From contig DASZRL010000105.1 of the NCBI GenBank assembly GCA_035549175.1, positions 22,638 through 86,637 of the forward strand: a stretch of 64,000 nucleotides of DNA, written 5' to 3'. The first letter of the stretch is position 1, and each line of letters begins with the position of its first letter. The translations under genes and the position numbers were made by a program. The DNA is from DASTSN01 sp035549175. GTDB taxonomy: Bacteria > Bacteroidota > Bacteroidia > Chitinophagales > Chitinophagaceae. The notes under the pieces are model-generated. The model was not told where the DNA came from, did no database searches, and worked only from the letters and a program-made list of their open reading frames with translations. Positions 7,306-16,555 of this stretch are shown here, piece after piece.

Positions 7306-8200
7306 CAGCCTGCTCGCAGGAATTCTGTTCCTGTCCGGCCTCGCTGCGGCCCGGACCGCCTGCGCCCAGGCAGATTCCACCAAACCGGAGCTCTCCGTCA
7401 ACCTGCATTATTTTGACCAGGATAACGCATGGCAGTACCTGGTTCCGGATATCAAGGTGAAAGTCAACGGGCGGTTTCAGCCGCTGGCCGGCCAACCGGT
7501 GGAAATCTACCTGGACAGCGTGCAGGAAGGGGACCGGATTGCCAGCCTCGTCACCGGGGACCACGGCACCGCGAAGGCCGTGATTCCGCCTTCCCTGAAG
7601 GCGGTCTGGGACGCCAGCCCTGCCCATACGTTCTGGGTGGTACTCCACAAAGCCCCCGGCGGGCAGGAAAGTTCCAATGATTTTGCGATCTCCCGCGCCC
7701 GGATCAGCATCGATACCGCCCGTAACGACGGAACCCGTTCCGTTACCGCGACGATCCTTCAATGGGCAGGCGGAAGCTGGAAGCCTGCCAAAGGAGTGGA
7801 TGTCAAGGTGGGCATACGACGCCTGGGTGGTGAACTGCCCGTAGGGGACGAGGAAAGCTATACGACGGATTCAACCGGGCGGATTTCAGCGGATTTCAAA
7901 CGCGACAGCCTGCCGGGAGATTCCCGGGGCAACCTGGTACTGGTTGCGCGGGTGGAGGATAATGATCAGTTCGGTAACCTGGTCATCGAAAAAACGGTGC
8001 CCTGGGGAATCCGCTTCCAACCCCATTCGGATTTCGGCAGGCGGACCCTCTGGGCCACCCGTAACCATACACCCATCTGGCTGCTGGTGATGGCCTATTC
8101 CATCATTGCGGCCGTATGGGGAGTCATTTTTTACCTGATCACCCGGCTGGTACGTATCCGCAGGCTGGGCAGGGAAGTTCCGTTGCCTCGAGGAAGCTGA
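7292..8200 (+). CDS. Exported protein with Ig-like domains and C-terminal membrane anchor
   Basis: 302 residues from the ATG at 7292, overlapping the NrfD stop by 14 bases, which suggests translational coupling. There is a signal peptide (about 1-25, ending CAQA). Two beta-sandwich-like segments follow (roughly 30-140 and 140-250), containing carboxypeptidase-regulatory-like phrases such as GQPVEIYLDS and a TDSTGRISADF strand. One transmembrane helix (about 261-285) and a short basic tail RIRRLGREV close it. Most of the protein should lie in the periplasm. The family has no name I can give with certainty. The tight coupling to nrfD suggests an accessory subunit or a tether for the redox complex. 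Confidence 0.6.
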   Translation: MKTRNSLLAGILFLSGLAAARTACAQADSTKPELSVNLHYFDQDNAWQYLVPDIKVKVNGRFQPLAGQPVEIYLDSVQEGDRIASLVTGDHGTAKAVIPPSLKAVWDASPAHTFWVVLHKAPGGQESSNDFAISRARISIDTARNDGTRSVTATILQWAGGSWKPAKGVDVKVGIRRLGGELPVGDEESYTTDSTGRISADFKRDSLPGDSRGNLVLVARVEDNDQFGNLVIEKTVPWGIRFQPHSDFGRRTLWATRNHTPIWLLVMAYSIIAAVWGVIFYLITRLVRIRRLGREVPLPRGS

Positions 8201-8252
8201 ACCCCTCTCACAATACACCATTCCCGAAAGTCCAGCGAAACGGATTCCACGT

Positions 8253-8292
8253 GAACCGGCAGCCTTCCGGCATAGGGCTGCCGGTTCTTTTT
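8253..8292 (+). terminator. Strong Rho-independent terminator closing the redox operon
   Basis: A 12-bp perfect stem (8253-8264 with 8276-8287), 11-base loop, then a T-rich tail to 8292. It lies about 50 bases after the last gene and defines the 3' end of the 2.1-8.2 kb unit. Confidence 0.88.
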
Positions 8293-8423
8293 GGGGCTCC
8301 CGTTTCCGGGATTGGATGGTTCCCGGGATGACATCATGAGGAACCCGGGGATCCTGTGATAAATTTTGATTAACTCTCGGCATCCCGCGCCTGAATTGCC
8401 CGGGATTGGTATCTTGGCGGATT

Positions 8424-10799
8424 ATGCAGAAAAAGACATGGCCGGGGATTATCTGGCCCATCCTGCTGGCCGCTCTGATCCTGACAAAAGGCACCGGTGC
8501 CCAGGTGCCCCACGGGCTGATCCGGGGCAGGCTCCTTACTGCGGAAGGGCCGGCCGCCAATTTTACGGTTGAACTCAGCAGAACCAAGCGCATCACCCAG
8601 TCGGATGAGGCCGGTTATTTTGTAATACGCCATCTGCCCGCCCTGAAGGACACGCTCCGGGTGTCCTCCGCCGTTTCGGGCCTTTTCAGGCAGATGGTCT
8701 CCCTGGACAAAGACCAGGAACTGGACCTGGGCACCATCCAACTTCCCCTGGACCGGAAAGCTCTGCAGGAAATCCGCGTATACGGCCGCCTGACCGCCGC
8801 CAGGTCAGATACCATGGAATCGGTTACCAAATCGGCTTCTGCGGCGCGCCTGCTTCCGCAATCCACGGTGGTAATCGATCAGGAAAAGATATCGGACCGG
8901 ATGGAATTTACCGTGAAGGATGCCCTGGAGGATGTACCGGGGATTCAGGCCTATTCCGGGTATGATGAATACAGCATCCGGGGCTTCAAGGCCGAGAATG
9001 CCCGCCTCATAAACGGGCTGAGGGGGTATGCGACCACCTACACGAGTAACCTGTTGGTCAATGTGGACCGCATCGAAGTGGTCAAAGGCCCTGTAGCGGC
9101 CCTGTTTGGGAACGGGGATCCCGGTGGTACGATCAACCTGGTAACCAAGAAGCCCCTGGAAAAAACACAGGGCCAGTACAGCCTCGCGACCGGGTCCTGG
9201 AAACAGGTCCGGGCCCTGCTGGACCGCACGGGCCCCCTCAATCACCGCAAAACCCTGCTGTACCGGATCAATGCGGGCTATGATGCCACCCATTCCTTCC
9301 GGGATCAGTTGTATGGAAGATCCTATCAGGTGGCTCCCTCCTTTCTTTTCCGGCCCAGCCCGCGGGTTACTTTTCAAGCGGACCTGTCCTATTCGCATGT
9401 GGCCACCCAACTGGACCGGGGGCAACCTGGTTTCCGGGACAGCCTCGACCCCCGGCTAACCCCGGTTTCACTCAATGTCTCCCGGCCGGGTGATTACCTC
9501 CACGAATCCGACCTGTCCGCCGACCTGCTTGTCACGGTCAGGATCCTGCCTCACCTGCAATTCCACAGCGGCTACCTGGCCTATTTTACGGACCAGGAAG
9601 CTGCCGGACACGGGGTACACAGCTATCGTAGTAACGATTCCGTCAATCTGTATTTCAGCAGGTGGGATTACCAGACCCGTACCAACAGCCTGACCAACTA
9701 CCTGCAGGCTGACCTTCATACCGGGGCCCTCGCGCACCAGCTGATGCTGGGATACGATTTTGTCCAGAGCACCGTGGATCTGGAACAGCGCTACTACGAA
9801 CGGCCGGATCTCTTTGGTACGGGCAGCGGGATTGTCGGGACCTTCAGCCTCCGCCATCCCGAATACCTGCCGCGGCCCGTGGACCAGTATGCCCTGTCGG
9901 ATTATGAATCCAGTAAGGCCAACGTGGAGGGTACGGCGTTTCATACCCAGGGCTTGTATATCCAGGAACAGGCCCGGTGGGGTCATTGGGTCGCCCTGCT
10001 GGGATTCCGGGTGGAAAGCTACCGCACGGGGGATGAGGATGCGACGGATACGGCTGACCTGTTTCGGGTACATGCCTTCCTGCCCCGCGTCGGGTTGCTG
10101 TATGTCCTCAGGCCCGGTATCAGCCTGTATGGGACCTATAGCAAGGGGTTTGATCCCTTTGAAGCCTCGACCAATACACAGGTGTTCCGGGACCCCTTCA
10201 AGCCGGTAAACAGTGAACTGCTGGAGGCGGGGGCCAAAGGTAATTTTCTGCAGGACCGGTTATCGGCCTCCATCGCCCTGTACCAGCTGAAGCTCTCCCA
10301 TGTGGCGGTAAATGCCAACGATCTGGCCAACCCGAACCTGTTTGTGCAGCAGGGAGAGGCCCGGTCCCGGGGTGTCGAAAGTGTCCTGGAGGGCTGGATC
10401 GGCCGGCACTGGCTGGTGGACCTTTCCTATGCCTATTGCGTGGCCAAAATGACCCGGAGTGAAGTACCCTCCCAGGTCGGGGAGCCCATGGAAAACGCAC
10501 CCCGTCATACGAGTAACTCCTGGATTCGTTATGAGGTATCCCGGGGAGCCCTGAAGGGGTTGGGCCTCGCGGTCGGTCATACCCAGGCCGGGCGCCGCAG
10601 CACGCTTCAGCCCGGTTTTGAGCTGCCGGGCTATGTAGTGGTGAATGCAGGCCTGCGGTACAGGTACCGGCAGTTCGGCTGGGCCTTGAACCTGTATAAC
10701 CTGGGGAATGCGACGTATTGGCTGGGAGCCTATAATAATGTCAATAAATGGCCCGGTGCACCGCGCCACGGTATGCTCTCCATGCATTACCGGTTTTGA
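8424..10799 (+). CDS. TonB-dependent siderophore-type receptor
   Basis: 791 residues from the ATG at 8424. Order: signal peptide (about 1-24), a carboxypeptidase-regulatory-like domain (about 28-105) common in Bacteroidota receptors, plug domain (about 125-245) with YDEYSIRGF, DRIEVVKGPVAALFGNGDPGGTINLVTK, and a 22-strand-type barrel to a C-terminal Phe (MHYRF). The plug and barrel match FhuA/FoxA-like receptors for ferric siderophores. The C-terminal aromatic residue is typical for barrel assembly. No SusD, regulator or inner-membrane siderophore transporter is adjacent, so the ligand is not known. Confidence 0.88.
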   Translation: MQKKTWPGIIWPILLAALILTKGTGAQVPHGLIRGRLLTAEGPAANFTVELSRTKRITQSDEAGYFVIRHLPALKDTLRVSSAVSGLFRQMVSLDKDQELDLGTIQLPLDRKALQEIRVYGRLTAARSDTMESVTKSASAARLLPQSTVVIDQEKISDRMEFTVKDALEDVPGIQAYSGYDEYSIRGFKAENARLINGLRGYATTYTSNLLVNVDRIEVVKGPVAALFGNGDPGGTINLVTKKPLEKTQGQYSLATGSWKQVRALLDRTGPLNHRKTLLYRINAGYDATHSFRDQLYGRSYQVAPSFLFRPSPRVTFQADLSYSHVATQLDRGQPGFRDSLDPRLTPVSLNVSRPGDYLHESDLSADLLVTVRILPHLQFHSGYLAYFTDQEAAGHGVHSYRSNDSVNLYFSRWDYQTRTNSLTNYLQADLHTGALAHQLMLGYDFVQSTVDLEQRYYERPDLFGTGSGIVGTFSLRHPEYLPRPVDQYALSDYESSKANVEGTAFHTQGLYIQEQARWGHWVALLGFRVESYRTGDEDATDTADLFRVHAFLPRVGLLYVLRPGISLYGTYSKGFDPFEASTNTQVFRDPFKPVNSELLEAGAKGNFLQDRLSASIALYQLKLSHVAVNANDLANPNLFVQQGEARSRGVESVLEGWIGRHWLVDLSYAYCVAKMTRSEVPSQVGEPMENAPRHTSNSWIRYEVSRGALKGLGLAVGHTQAGRRSTLQPGFELPGYVVVNAGLRYRYRQFGWALNLYNLGNATYWLGAYNNVNKWPGAPRHGMLSMHYRF

Positions 10800-10827
10800 G
10801 CCCTGGCCGGGCAGATCGGGGGCCAAG

Positions 10828-11061
10828 TCACATCACTTCACCCAGATCATTGCGGAAGTAGCTCAGTGCGCCGCTGGGACATTGTTCCACCTGCTCTATG
10901 ATGCGCTGGGTAGGGGCGCCCGCCATGTTGATCCAGGGGCGTTCCTTGGGATTGAACACCTCGATCAGTCCTTTCCAGCAGCGGGTGGCATGCTGGCAGC
11001 GTTCGGGTTTCCATACAACGGTAATGTCCCCGTTCGTGTAATGGAAGGTCTTTTGGGCCAT
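10828..11061 (-). CDS. Small divergent [4Fe-4S]-binding protein
   Basis: 77 residues. It has a conserved opening TNGDITVVWKPERCQHATRCWKGL and a later VEQCPSGALSYF, giving Cys22, Cys28 and Cys59 within a ferredoxin-like Fer4_19-type domain. Such stand-alone proteins occur widely, sometimes beside acetyltransferases, with no clear enzymatic role known to me. It runs in the same direction as the adjacent icd gene, 45 bases downstream of its stop, so the two may share a transcript. Whether three visible cysteines plus a non-cysteine ligand hold a full cluster is uncertain. Confidence 0.75.
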   Translation of the reverse strand: MAQKTFHYTNGDITVVWKPERCQHATRCWKGLIEVFNPKERPWINMAGAPTQRIIEQVEQCPSGALSYFRNDLGEVM

Positions 11062-11106
11062 AAAACCAGTTTTGCCTGTGTAAGGTAAGCCAAATCGATC
11101 ATCCGG

Positions 11107-12558
11107 CTACTGACCCTGGGCCAGGCTGTAGCCGCGTTTGTCGCCCCAGCGGTTGAGCAGTTCGTGGGAACAGATCTTGAAATTCCCGCTCATGCTCACA
11201 TAGAGCCCGATGACGTCCTGCTGGTTCAACGCCTCGTCGCTGAGGCTTTCGAAGCGCACATTATACTGGTTGACCAGGTTGGTGTACACCGAGCCGGTGG
11301 GCCATACCTGGGTTCCGCGGTTACTGATGTTCACGAGCTTAAACTTGACGCCGGCGTGGCGCTGGCATTTGCGGGCGATTTCCTCGGGCTGTTCGTCACT
11401 TTCAATAAAAAGGTCCACCCCGACGATTTCCTCGTGGTTGATTTCCTTGGATATCATCATGGGGTTACGCTCCAGTTTGAAGGGAACGGGCGTACCCGGC
11501 CGGTTGGGCACCACGATGCGGGGATTGACTGCCGGCTGTTTGCCGAAATTGGCAATGACGGCATCGGCAAACTGGGTGGTGTTGACCGCAGCCGTGGAGC
11601 GGTCCCCGAAGTCCCCGGTATGGATGCCGCTTTCCAGGGTGTAGAGCAGGGCGTTTTCTATGATCGCGGCATTTTCGACCAGGCCGACGTGCCGCAGCAT
11701 GGACAGGCCGCTGAGCAGCAGCGCCGTGGGATTGGCAATGCCCCGGCCCGCGATGTCCGGGGCCGTGCCGTGGACCGCTTCGAAAATGGAAATATGGTCG
11801 CCGATATTGGCCGACGGGGCAAAACCCAGTCCCCCGACCAGGCCGGCGCACAGATCGGAAACAATGTCTCCCTGCAGGTTGGTCAGGACGATCACGTCAA
11901 ATTTGTCCGGGCGGGTGACCAGTTTCATGCACAGATCGTCCACGATCACGTCGTCCGCCTTCAGGTCCGGGTAGTCCCGGGCCACTTCGTAGAAACATTC
12001 CAGGAACAGGCCGTCGGTGATCTTCATGATATTGGCCTTGTGACCGCAGGTAATCCGGCTTGCCTGCTTGGCGCGGGCCATTTCAAAGGCGTAGCGGATC
12101 ACCTGGAGGCTGCCGGGGCGCGTGATGAAGCGGCGGCTCAGTGCCACGTCATGGGTGAGCATGTGTTCGATCCCGCCATAGGTGTCCTCGATATTTTCCC
12201 GAACCACGGTGATGTCGATGGGGATGCCTGCCTTGCTGAAGACCGTGTCCACCCCGTGCAGGGTCTGGAAGGTCCGCTTATTGGCATAGGTATTCCAGGT
12301 CTTGCGGGCCGTGACGTTGATGCTTTTAACGCCCTTTCCCTTGGGGGTCTCCATCGGTCCCTTGAACAGCAGCCCCAGGGACTCGATCGACTGCCTGGCT
12401 TCCGGGGTCATCCCGTTGTTGAATCCCTTGTCAAAAACCCATTTGCCCATGTCAACGAATTCATACTCAAGCGGTACCCGGTTGGCCTCAAAGATCCGGA
12501 GTACGGCATCCATGATTTCCGGTCCGATTCCGTCTCCCTTGGCGACTGCGATTTTCAT
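11107..12558 (-). CDS. icd: Isocitrate dehydrogenase, long form with C-terminal domain
   Basis: 483 residues. The protein opens with the nucleotide/Mg-fold GDGIGPEIMDA. It has the substrate segment NVTARKTWNTYANKRTF, the RENIEDTYGGIEH loop, the metal region VIVDDLCMKLV, LTNLQGDIVSDLCAGLVGG and the GTAPDIAGRG and NPTA motifs of the beta-decarboxylating dehydrogenases. After about residue 340 there is an extra domain of about 140 residues, as in the Thermus-type NADP-dependent enzyme. It catalyses isocitrate to 2-oxoglutarate in the TCA cycle. The cofactor (probably NADP) is inferred from family membership. Confidence 0.92.
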   Translation of the reverse strand: MKIAVAKGDGIGPEIMDAVLRIFEANRVPLEYEFVDMGKWVFDKGFNNGMTPEARQSIESLGLLFKGPMETPKGKGVKSINVTARKTWNTYANKRTFQTLHGVDTVFSKAGIPIDITVVRENIEDTYGGIEHMLTHDVALSRRFITRPGSLQVIRYAFEMARAKQASRITCGHKANIMKITDGLFLECFYEVARDYPDLKADDVIVDDLCMKLVTRPDKFDVIVLTNLQGDIVSDLCAGLVGGLGFAPSANIGDHISIFEAVHGTAPDIAGRGIANPTALLLSGLSMLRHVGLVENAAIIENALLYTLESGIHTGDFGDRSTAAVNTTQFADAVIANFGKQPAVNPRIVVPNRPGTPVPFKLERNPMMISKEINHEEIVGVDLFIESDEQPEEIARKCQRHAGVKFKLVNISNRGTQVWPTGSVYTNLVNQYNVRFESLSDEALNQQDVIGLYVSMSGNFKICSHELLNRWGDKRGYSLAQGQ

Positions 12559-12583
12559 ATGTTACGCTTTTGCGGATGAGGGA

Positions 12584-12591
12584 CAAAATTA
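12584..12591 (-). promoter_or_regulatory. -7 element of icd
   Basis: On the minus strand this reads TAATTTTG, matching TAnnTTTG, about 25 bases upstream of the icd ATG at 12558. A minus-strand TTTG at 12607-12604 lies too close to be the usual -33 partner. Confidence 0.45.
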
Positions 12592-12675
12592 GCATAAGGT
12601 TCCCAAAGGACTTGGTAAAACTGCGTAAGGATTACCTACTTGTGGCTTTTTGATTAATTTTACACAAATGCCGCG

Positions 12676-13062
12676 ATGACCAGTAAGATCTCCGAAGGCG
12701 TCGAAGTGAGCGTAGAGACCTTCTACCAGCCGGATTACAGCAACCCGCTGCAATCCGAGTACATGTTTGCCTACCGCATCACCCTGGAAAATCATAATGG
12801 ATTTCCTGTCAAGCTGCACCGTCGCCACTGGCATATTTTTGACAGCAACGGCAGCTACCGCGAGGTGGAGGGTGAGGGGGTCGTGGGGGTACAGCCCACC
12901 CTGGCGCCCGGGGAAAAATACCAATATGTCAGCGGCTGCAACCTGCGCACGGAAATGGGAAGGATGCAGGGCACGTACCAGATGGAAAACCTGCACAACA
13001 AAAAGATGTTCGAGGTGAATATTCCCGCCTTCGAAATGATCGTGCCCTTTAAGGGGAATTAG
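12676..13062 (+). CDS. apaG: ApaG-family protein
   Basis: 128 residues, a single fibronectin-III-like ApaG domain. Recognisable pieces are YMFAYRITLENHNG, LHRRHWHIFDSNG, GEGVVGVQPTLAPGE and GRMQGTYQM, all in the usual order and near the family's full length. ApaG is linked to metal (Co/Mg) tolerance and Ap4A metabolism in proteobacteria; the biochemical function is not established, and in this lineage it is usually a stand-alone gene. It is divergent from icd and converges on gldB with only 4 bases between stops. Confidence 0.9.
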   Translation: MTSKISEGVEVSVETFYQPDYSNPLQSEYMFAYRITLENHNGFPVKLHRRHWHIFDSNGSYREVEGEGVVGVQPTLAPGEKYQYVSGCNLRTEMGRMQGTYQMENLHNKKMFEVNIPAFEMIVPFKGN

Positions 13063-13066
13063 CGGG

Positions 13067-14113
13067 TCATTTCGGTTTGTATTTGGATTCCTCCAGGATG
13101 CGCCGCGCGTCCGTTTTCATGACCTCAGCAGGCGAAAGCCCCGGGTTTTTTTCCACGAATTTCTGCACGATCTGCCAGCCTACCCAGGCGCCGATATTGC
13201 CCGGCGAGGCCTCCGGCATGCCCTGGGTAAAGGGAGCTTCCCCGATATAGGTCTGTATGGTGGCGGGTTCTACCGAATACAGGTTTTCGTTGGTGATAAT
13301 GTAATTCCAGATCAGCCCCTCATTTTTCCGGCACCAGTCCAGCTGGCGCTGGGTGTACCCGGTCTTCAGCGAATCGGCCGTGCGGGGAAGAAATTTATCC
13401 AGCAGGTACCACTGTTTGCCCTTTTCAATCATCTGTTCGACCAGGGGTTTGCCGTTGCTGCGGTCCGGGAACAGATCGTCCACGATCAGTTTCATGGCGT
13501 CCGGCAGGATATAGGGTTTGGCAAACCGGCGGCTCCGGTAAAGCGGGGCTACGTTGGCGATGAAATAGTCATTGTTATAGACGGAACAGCCGGCACCGAG
13601 GTAAAACTGCAGGCTGATGCCCAGGAAATCCTGGCCCAGGAAATTGGTGGAATAATCCGAGCCCATCTGGGCCAGACCGTCGGGAGGGCCAACCAGGGTG
13701 ATGATCCGCGAGGGAGTCCGGTAGTCGGGAAAGTAGTATTTGACAAAGCGGAAGGCTTCCCGGAAATCCCGTTCCAGGAAATCCAGGCTGGGGTAGGCCT
13801 GCTCCACCGAATCGTACAGCGGCCCCGTCAGGTGCAGGAACCTCCGCGTACCGGCCAGTGCCAGCGGGTTGTCCGCCCGCAGGGGCCCGAGACCCAGGAC
13901 ATTGCCGATGAAGATCGGCAGGAAATCGGGGTATTTCTGCTGCAGGACGGGCAGGGCGCCGGCCACCGCATTGCTGTCCACGGAAAAGAAATCCTTTTCA
14001 AAGCGCTGCACCTGCAGGTCCACGCGGATCCCGGATACGTCAGGCAAGGCGGCGTGCTGCTTGCAGGAATACAGGACAGTTGCCAGCAGGAAGGAAAGAC
14101 CCAGTTGTTTCAT
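13067..14113 (-). CDS. gldB: Gliding-motility-associated lipoprotein GldB
   Basis: 348 residues with a lipoprotein signal ending LYSC (Cys17). The body contains the GldB-type segments DLQVQRFEKDFFSVD, a YFPDYRTPSRIITLVG strand, YSTNFLGQDFLGISLQFYLG and the late GEAPFTQGMPEASPGNIGAWVGWQIVQKF, which give it a distant resemblance to DUF2268-type metallopeptidases. GldB is needed for gliding motility in Flavobacterium and lies in the membrane. Its divergent neighbour nadE is commonly adjacent in this phylum. No gldC-like gene is found here. Confidence 0.9.
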   Translation of the reverse strand: MKQLGLSFLLATVLYSCKQHAALPDVSGIRVDLQVQRFEKDFFSVDSNAVAGALPVLQQKYPDFLPIFIGNVLGLGPLRADNPLALAGTRRFLHLTGPLYDSVEQAYPSLDFLERDFREAFRFVKYYFPDYRTPSRIITLVGPPDGLAQMGSDYSTNFLGQDFLGISLQFYLGAGCSVYNNDYFIANVAPLYRSRRFAKPYILPDAMKLIVDDLFPDRSNGKPLVEQMIEKGKQWYLLDKFLPRTADSLKTGYTQRQLDWCRKNEGLIWNYIITNENLYSVEPATIQTYIGEAPFTQGMPEASPGNIGAWVGWQIVQKFVEKNPGLSPAEVMKTDARRILEESKYKPK

Positions 14114-14198
14114 GGTGGTTGGAAAACGGTTATCCCGTTGATTTGTTGCCTGCGAAGATACGTAAAGATGCTGCCGGGGCCGGAAGGGCCCGGCGGGT

Positions 14199-14228
14199 TT
14201 TGCAGTTGGCAGGCACCGCGTACCTTTG
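14199..14228 (+). promoter_or_regulatory. Promoter of nadE (TTTG-N18-TACCTTTG)
   Basis: A TTTG at 14199-14202 and TACCTTTG at 14221-14228 are spaced 18 bases, close to the Bacteroidota consensus. The ATG is only four bases beyond the -7 element, so the mRNA would be leaderless or nearly so. Confidence 0.65.
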
Positions 14229-14232
14229 CGCC

Positions 14233-15948
14233 ATGAAAATCGCGCTCGCCCAGCAGAACTACCATATCGGCAACTTTGAACAGAATACGGCCCGGATCCT
14301 GGCCGGTATCGACTGGGCCAGAAAGCAGGGTGCGGACCTGGTGGTATTTTCAGAGCTCTGCGTCTGCGGGTACCCGCCCCGGGACTTCCTGGAATTTGAG
14401 GACTTTATCAACCAGTGCTATAAGGCCCTCGATACGATCCGCCAGCATACGCAGGGGATCGGGGTGCTGGTTGGCAGCCCGGCCCGGAACCTGCAGCCTG
14501 AGGGCAAGGATTTATACAATGCGGCCTTCCTGCTGGCCGACGGGCAGATCCAGGGAGAGGTCCATAAGACCCTGCTCCCGAATTACGACGTGTTCGACGA
14601 ATACCGGTATTTCGAACCGGCGGACCGCTGGGAGGTCCTCGCATTCCGGGGCAAGCGTCTTGCCGTGACCATCTGCGAGGATATCTGGAACATGGGAGAC
14701 AACCCGCTGTACCGCATCACGCCCCTGGAGAAGCTCCTGCCCCAGCAGCCTGATGTCATTCTCAATTTATCGGCATCTCCCTATAATTATGCCCAGGACG
14801 TGGTGCGTAACAGCATTGTGAAGGCCCATACCCAAAAATATGGTCTGCCCATGCTGTACTGCAATGCAGTGGGATCCCAGACCGAGATCGTTTTTGACGG
14901 GGGAAGCCTGGTATACGACAGCGCAGGCAGGAAGGTCTGTGAAATGAAGTATTTCGAGGAGGATTACCAGGTCTTCCGCCTGGAGGACCTGCAGGCCCCG
15001 GGCCCGGCAGCTACGGGGAAGGCGCCGGCTGCGGCGGAGCGGTATTATTATTCCGCCACCGAAGTGGGCAGGGGGGAGGATACGATTGCGTATATCACCA
15101 GCGAAAAAAATATTGACGAGATCTGCCGGGCGCTGATCCTGGGTATCCGGGACTATTTCAGCAAGATGGGTTTTTCCAAGGCTATCCTCGGCGCCTCCGG
15201 CGGGATCGACAGTGCGGTTACCCAGGCGCTGGCCGTGGAGGCCCTTGGCCGGGAGAACGTGCGCGCCATCCTGATGCCATCGCCCTATTCCAGCGGGCAT
15301 TCCGTGACCGACGCCGAACAGCTCAGCCGCAACCTGGGCAATCCCTATGACATCGTTCCGATCAACGGCATCTACCAGCGCTTCCTGGAGCAGCTGCACC
15401 CCCTGTTCGGGGATCTGCCCTTCGGGGTGGCCGAGGAGAACATCCAGGCCCGGACGCGGGGTAACCTGCTGATGGCGATTGCCAATAAGTTCGGGTATAT
15501 CCTGCTGAACACCTCCAACAAAAGCGAGCTGGCGACGGGCTACGGGACCCTCTACGGCGATATGGCAGGCGGGCTGAGTGTCCTGGGGGATGTATACAAA
15601 ACGCAGGTGTATGCCCTGGCTTCCTTCCTCAACCGTCACGGGGAACGGATTCCTGCCTCCATTCTGACCAAGCCGCCTTCCGCGGAACTCCGGCCGGGCC
15701 AGAAAGACCTGGACAGCCTGCCGGCCTATGACGTCCTGGACCGGGTCCTCTACGAGTACATCGAAATGCGTAACGGGCCGCGGGAAATCATGGCCAAGGG
15801 ATTTGATGCCGCCCTGGTATCCCGGATCCTCCGCATGGTAAATACCAACGAATACAAACGCAACCAGTTCTGCCCGATTATCCGCGTAAGCTGCAAGGCC
15901 TTCGGGGTGGGGCGCCGGGTGCCGATCGTCGGAAAATACCTCTCCTGA
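14233..15948 (+). CDS. nadE: Glutamine-dependent NAD+ synthetase, two-domain
   Basis: 571 residues from the ATG at 14233; a much longer upstream frame is excluded because it would cross the promoter and the divergent gene's start. Residues 1-255 are a nitrilase-type glutaminase with catalytic Glu41, Lys112 and Cys148. Residues 285-571 are the ATP-dependent synthetase with the PP-loop SGGIDS (322-327) and the later NTSNKSELATGYGTLYGDMAGG segment. It converts deamido-NAD and glutamine to NAD. Its length is within the usual range for the fused form. Together with nadC in this window it covers the first and last parts of the late NAD route. Confidence 0.95.
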   Translation: MKIALAQQNYHIGNFEQNTARILAGIDWARKQGADLVVFSELCVCGYPPRDFLEFEDFINQCYKALDTIRQHTQGIGVLVGSPARNLQPEGKDLYNAAFLLADGQIQGEVHKTLLPNYDVFDEYRYFEPADRWEVLAFRGKRLAVTICEDIWNMGDNPLYRITPLEKLLPQQPDVILNLSASPYNYAQDVVRNSIVKAHTQKYGLPMLYCNAVGSQTEIVFDGGSLVYDSAGRKVCEMKYFEEDYQVFRLEDLQAPGPAATGKAPAAAERYYYSATEVGRGEDTIAYITSEKNIDEICRALILGIRDYFSKMGFSKAILGASGGIDSAVTQALAVEALGRENVRAILMPSPYSSGHSVTDAEQLSRNLGNPYDIVPINGIYQRFLEQLHPLFGDLPFGVAEENIQARTRGNLLMAIANKFGYILLNTSNKSELATGYGTLYGDMAGGLSVLGDVYKTQVYALASFLNRHGERIPASILTKPPSAELRPGQKDLDSLPAYDVLDRVLYEYIEMRNGPREIMAKGFDAALVSRILRMVNTNEYKRNQFCPIIRVSCKAFGVGRRVPIVGKYLS

Positions 15949-15955
15949 AAGCCAA

Positions 15956-16405
15956 TCAGTGCATGAAAGTGACCACGGCCGTCTGCGTGGTACCCCCGTA
16001 GGTGATGTTCTGGGAAAGCACCAGCTGGGAGCTGGTCAGGGTCATGAGCGTGAAACGGCCGCTGCCTCCGGTAAACAGGCTGTCCGATACCTCAAGGACG
16101 GTATCATTGGACTGCAGGGCCCAGGTGAAGGGGTTGGTCTGCGGATCCCCGGCATTGCATTTGGTCGCTCCCTCATCCCAGCTGCCGTTCCCGTTTGCCT
16201 GAAAGGTTACCGTATTGTCCATCTCGCAGGCATCGAGCTGGCTGGTCACGTCGATCCCGCCCACCGTCACTTTCTGGATCTTCCAGGAGGCCAGCACCAG
16301 CAGATCGGTCTTGGTCTGGGGTTTGGCGGAGGGATCCCGGCTGCAGGCTGCCAGGATCAGCAGCAGGACCAGGACGCCTGCGGACACGTGCCTTCTCGCG
16401 GACAT
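15956..16405 (-). CDS. Small lipoprotein with lipocalin-like domain
   Basis: 149 residues taking the ATG at 16405, which places the lipobox LAAC (Cys21) just after a good hydrophobic stretch; a start 28 codons upstream would bury the signal. After the lipid anchor there is one beta-rich domain (residues 35-149) with WKIQKVTVGGIDVTSQLDAC at its start and repeated NTVTF/GSWDEG and SSQLVLSQNI strands, as in the lipocalin-like domains of secreted Bacteroidota proteins. Function unknown. It converges with nadE, 7 bases apart. Confidence 0.65.
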   Translation of the reverse strand: MSARRHVSAGVLVLLLILAACSRDPSAKPQTKTDLLVLASWKIQKVTVGGIDVTSQLDACEMDNTVTFQANGNGSWDEGATKCNAGDPQTNPFTWALQSNDTVLEVSDSLFTGGSGRFTLMTLTSSQLVLSQNITYGGTTQTAVVTFMH

Positions 16406-16555
16406 GGTATGGGTATTTGGTTGAAAATGGGACATTCCACTGCCGAAAAGCGGGGAATCCGGTCCTGGAAAACGAATATTTGCGCTCATTTAGTATCCCG
16501 GCAAACAATTTGCTGAGTCTCAGTTCGTATTTTGTGTTACGAATAATCTGATTAT

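Noticed and set aside
11164..12579. 471-codon open frame on the plus strand opposite icd
   Set aside because: It is the antisense shadow of a well-recognised dehydrogenase in GC-rich DNA; its translation is rich in Gly, His, Val and Asp with no family features.
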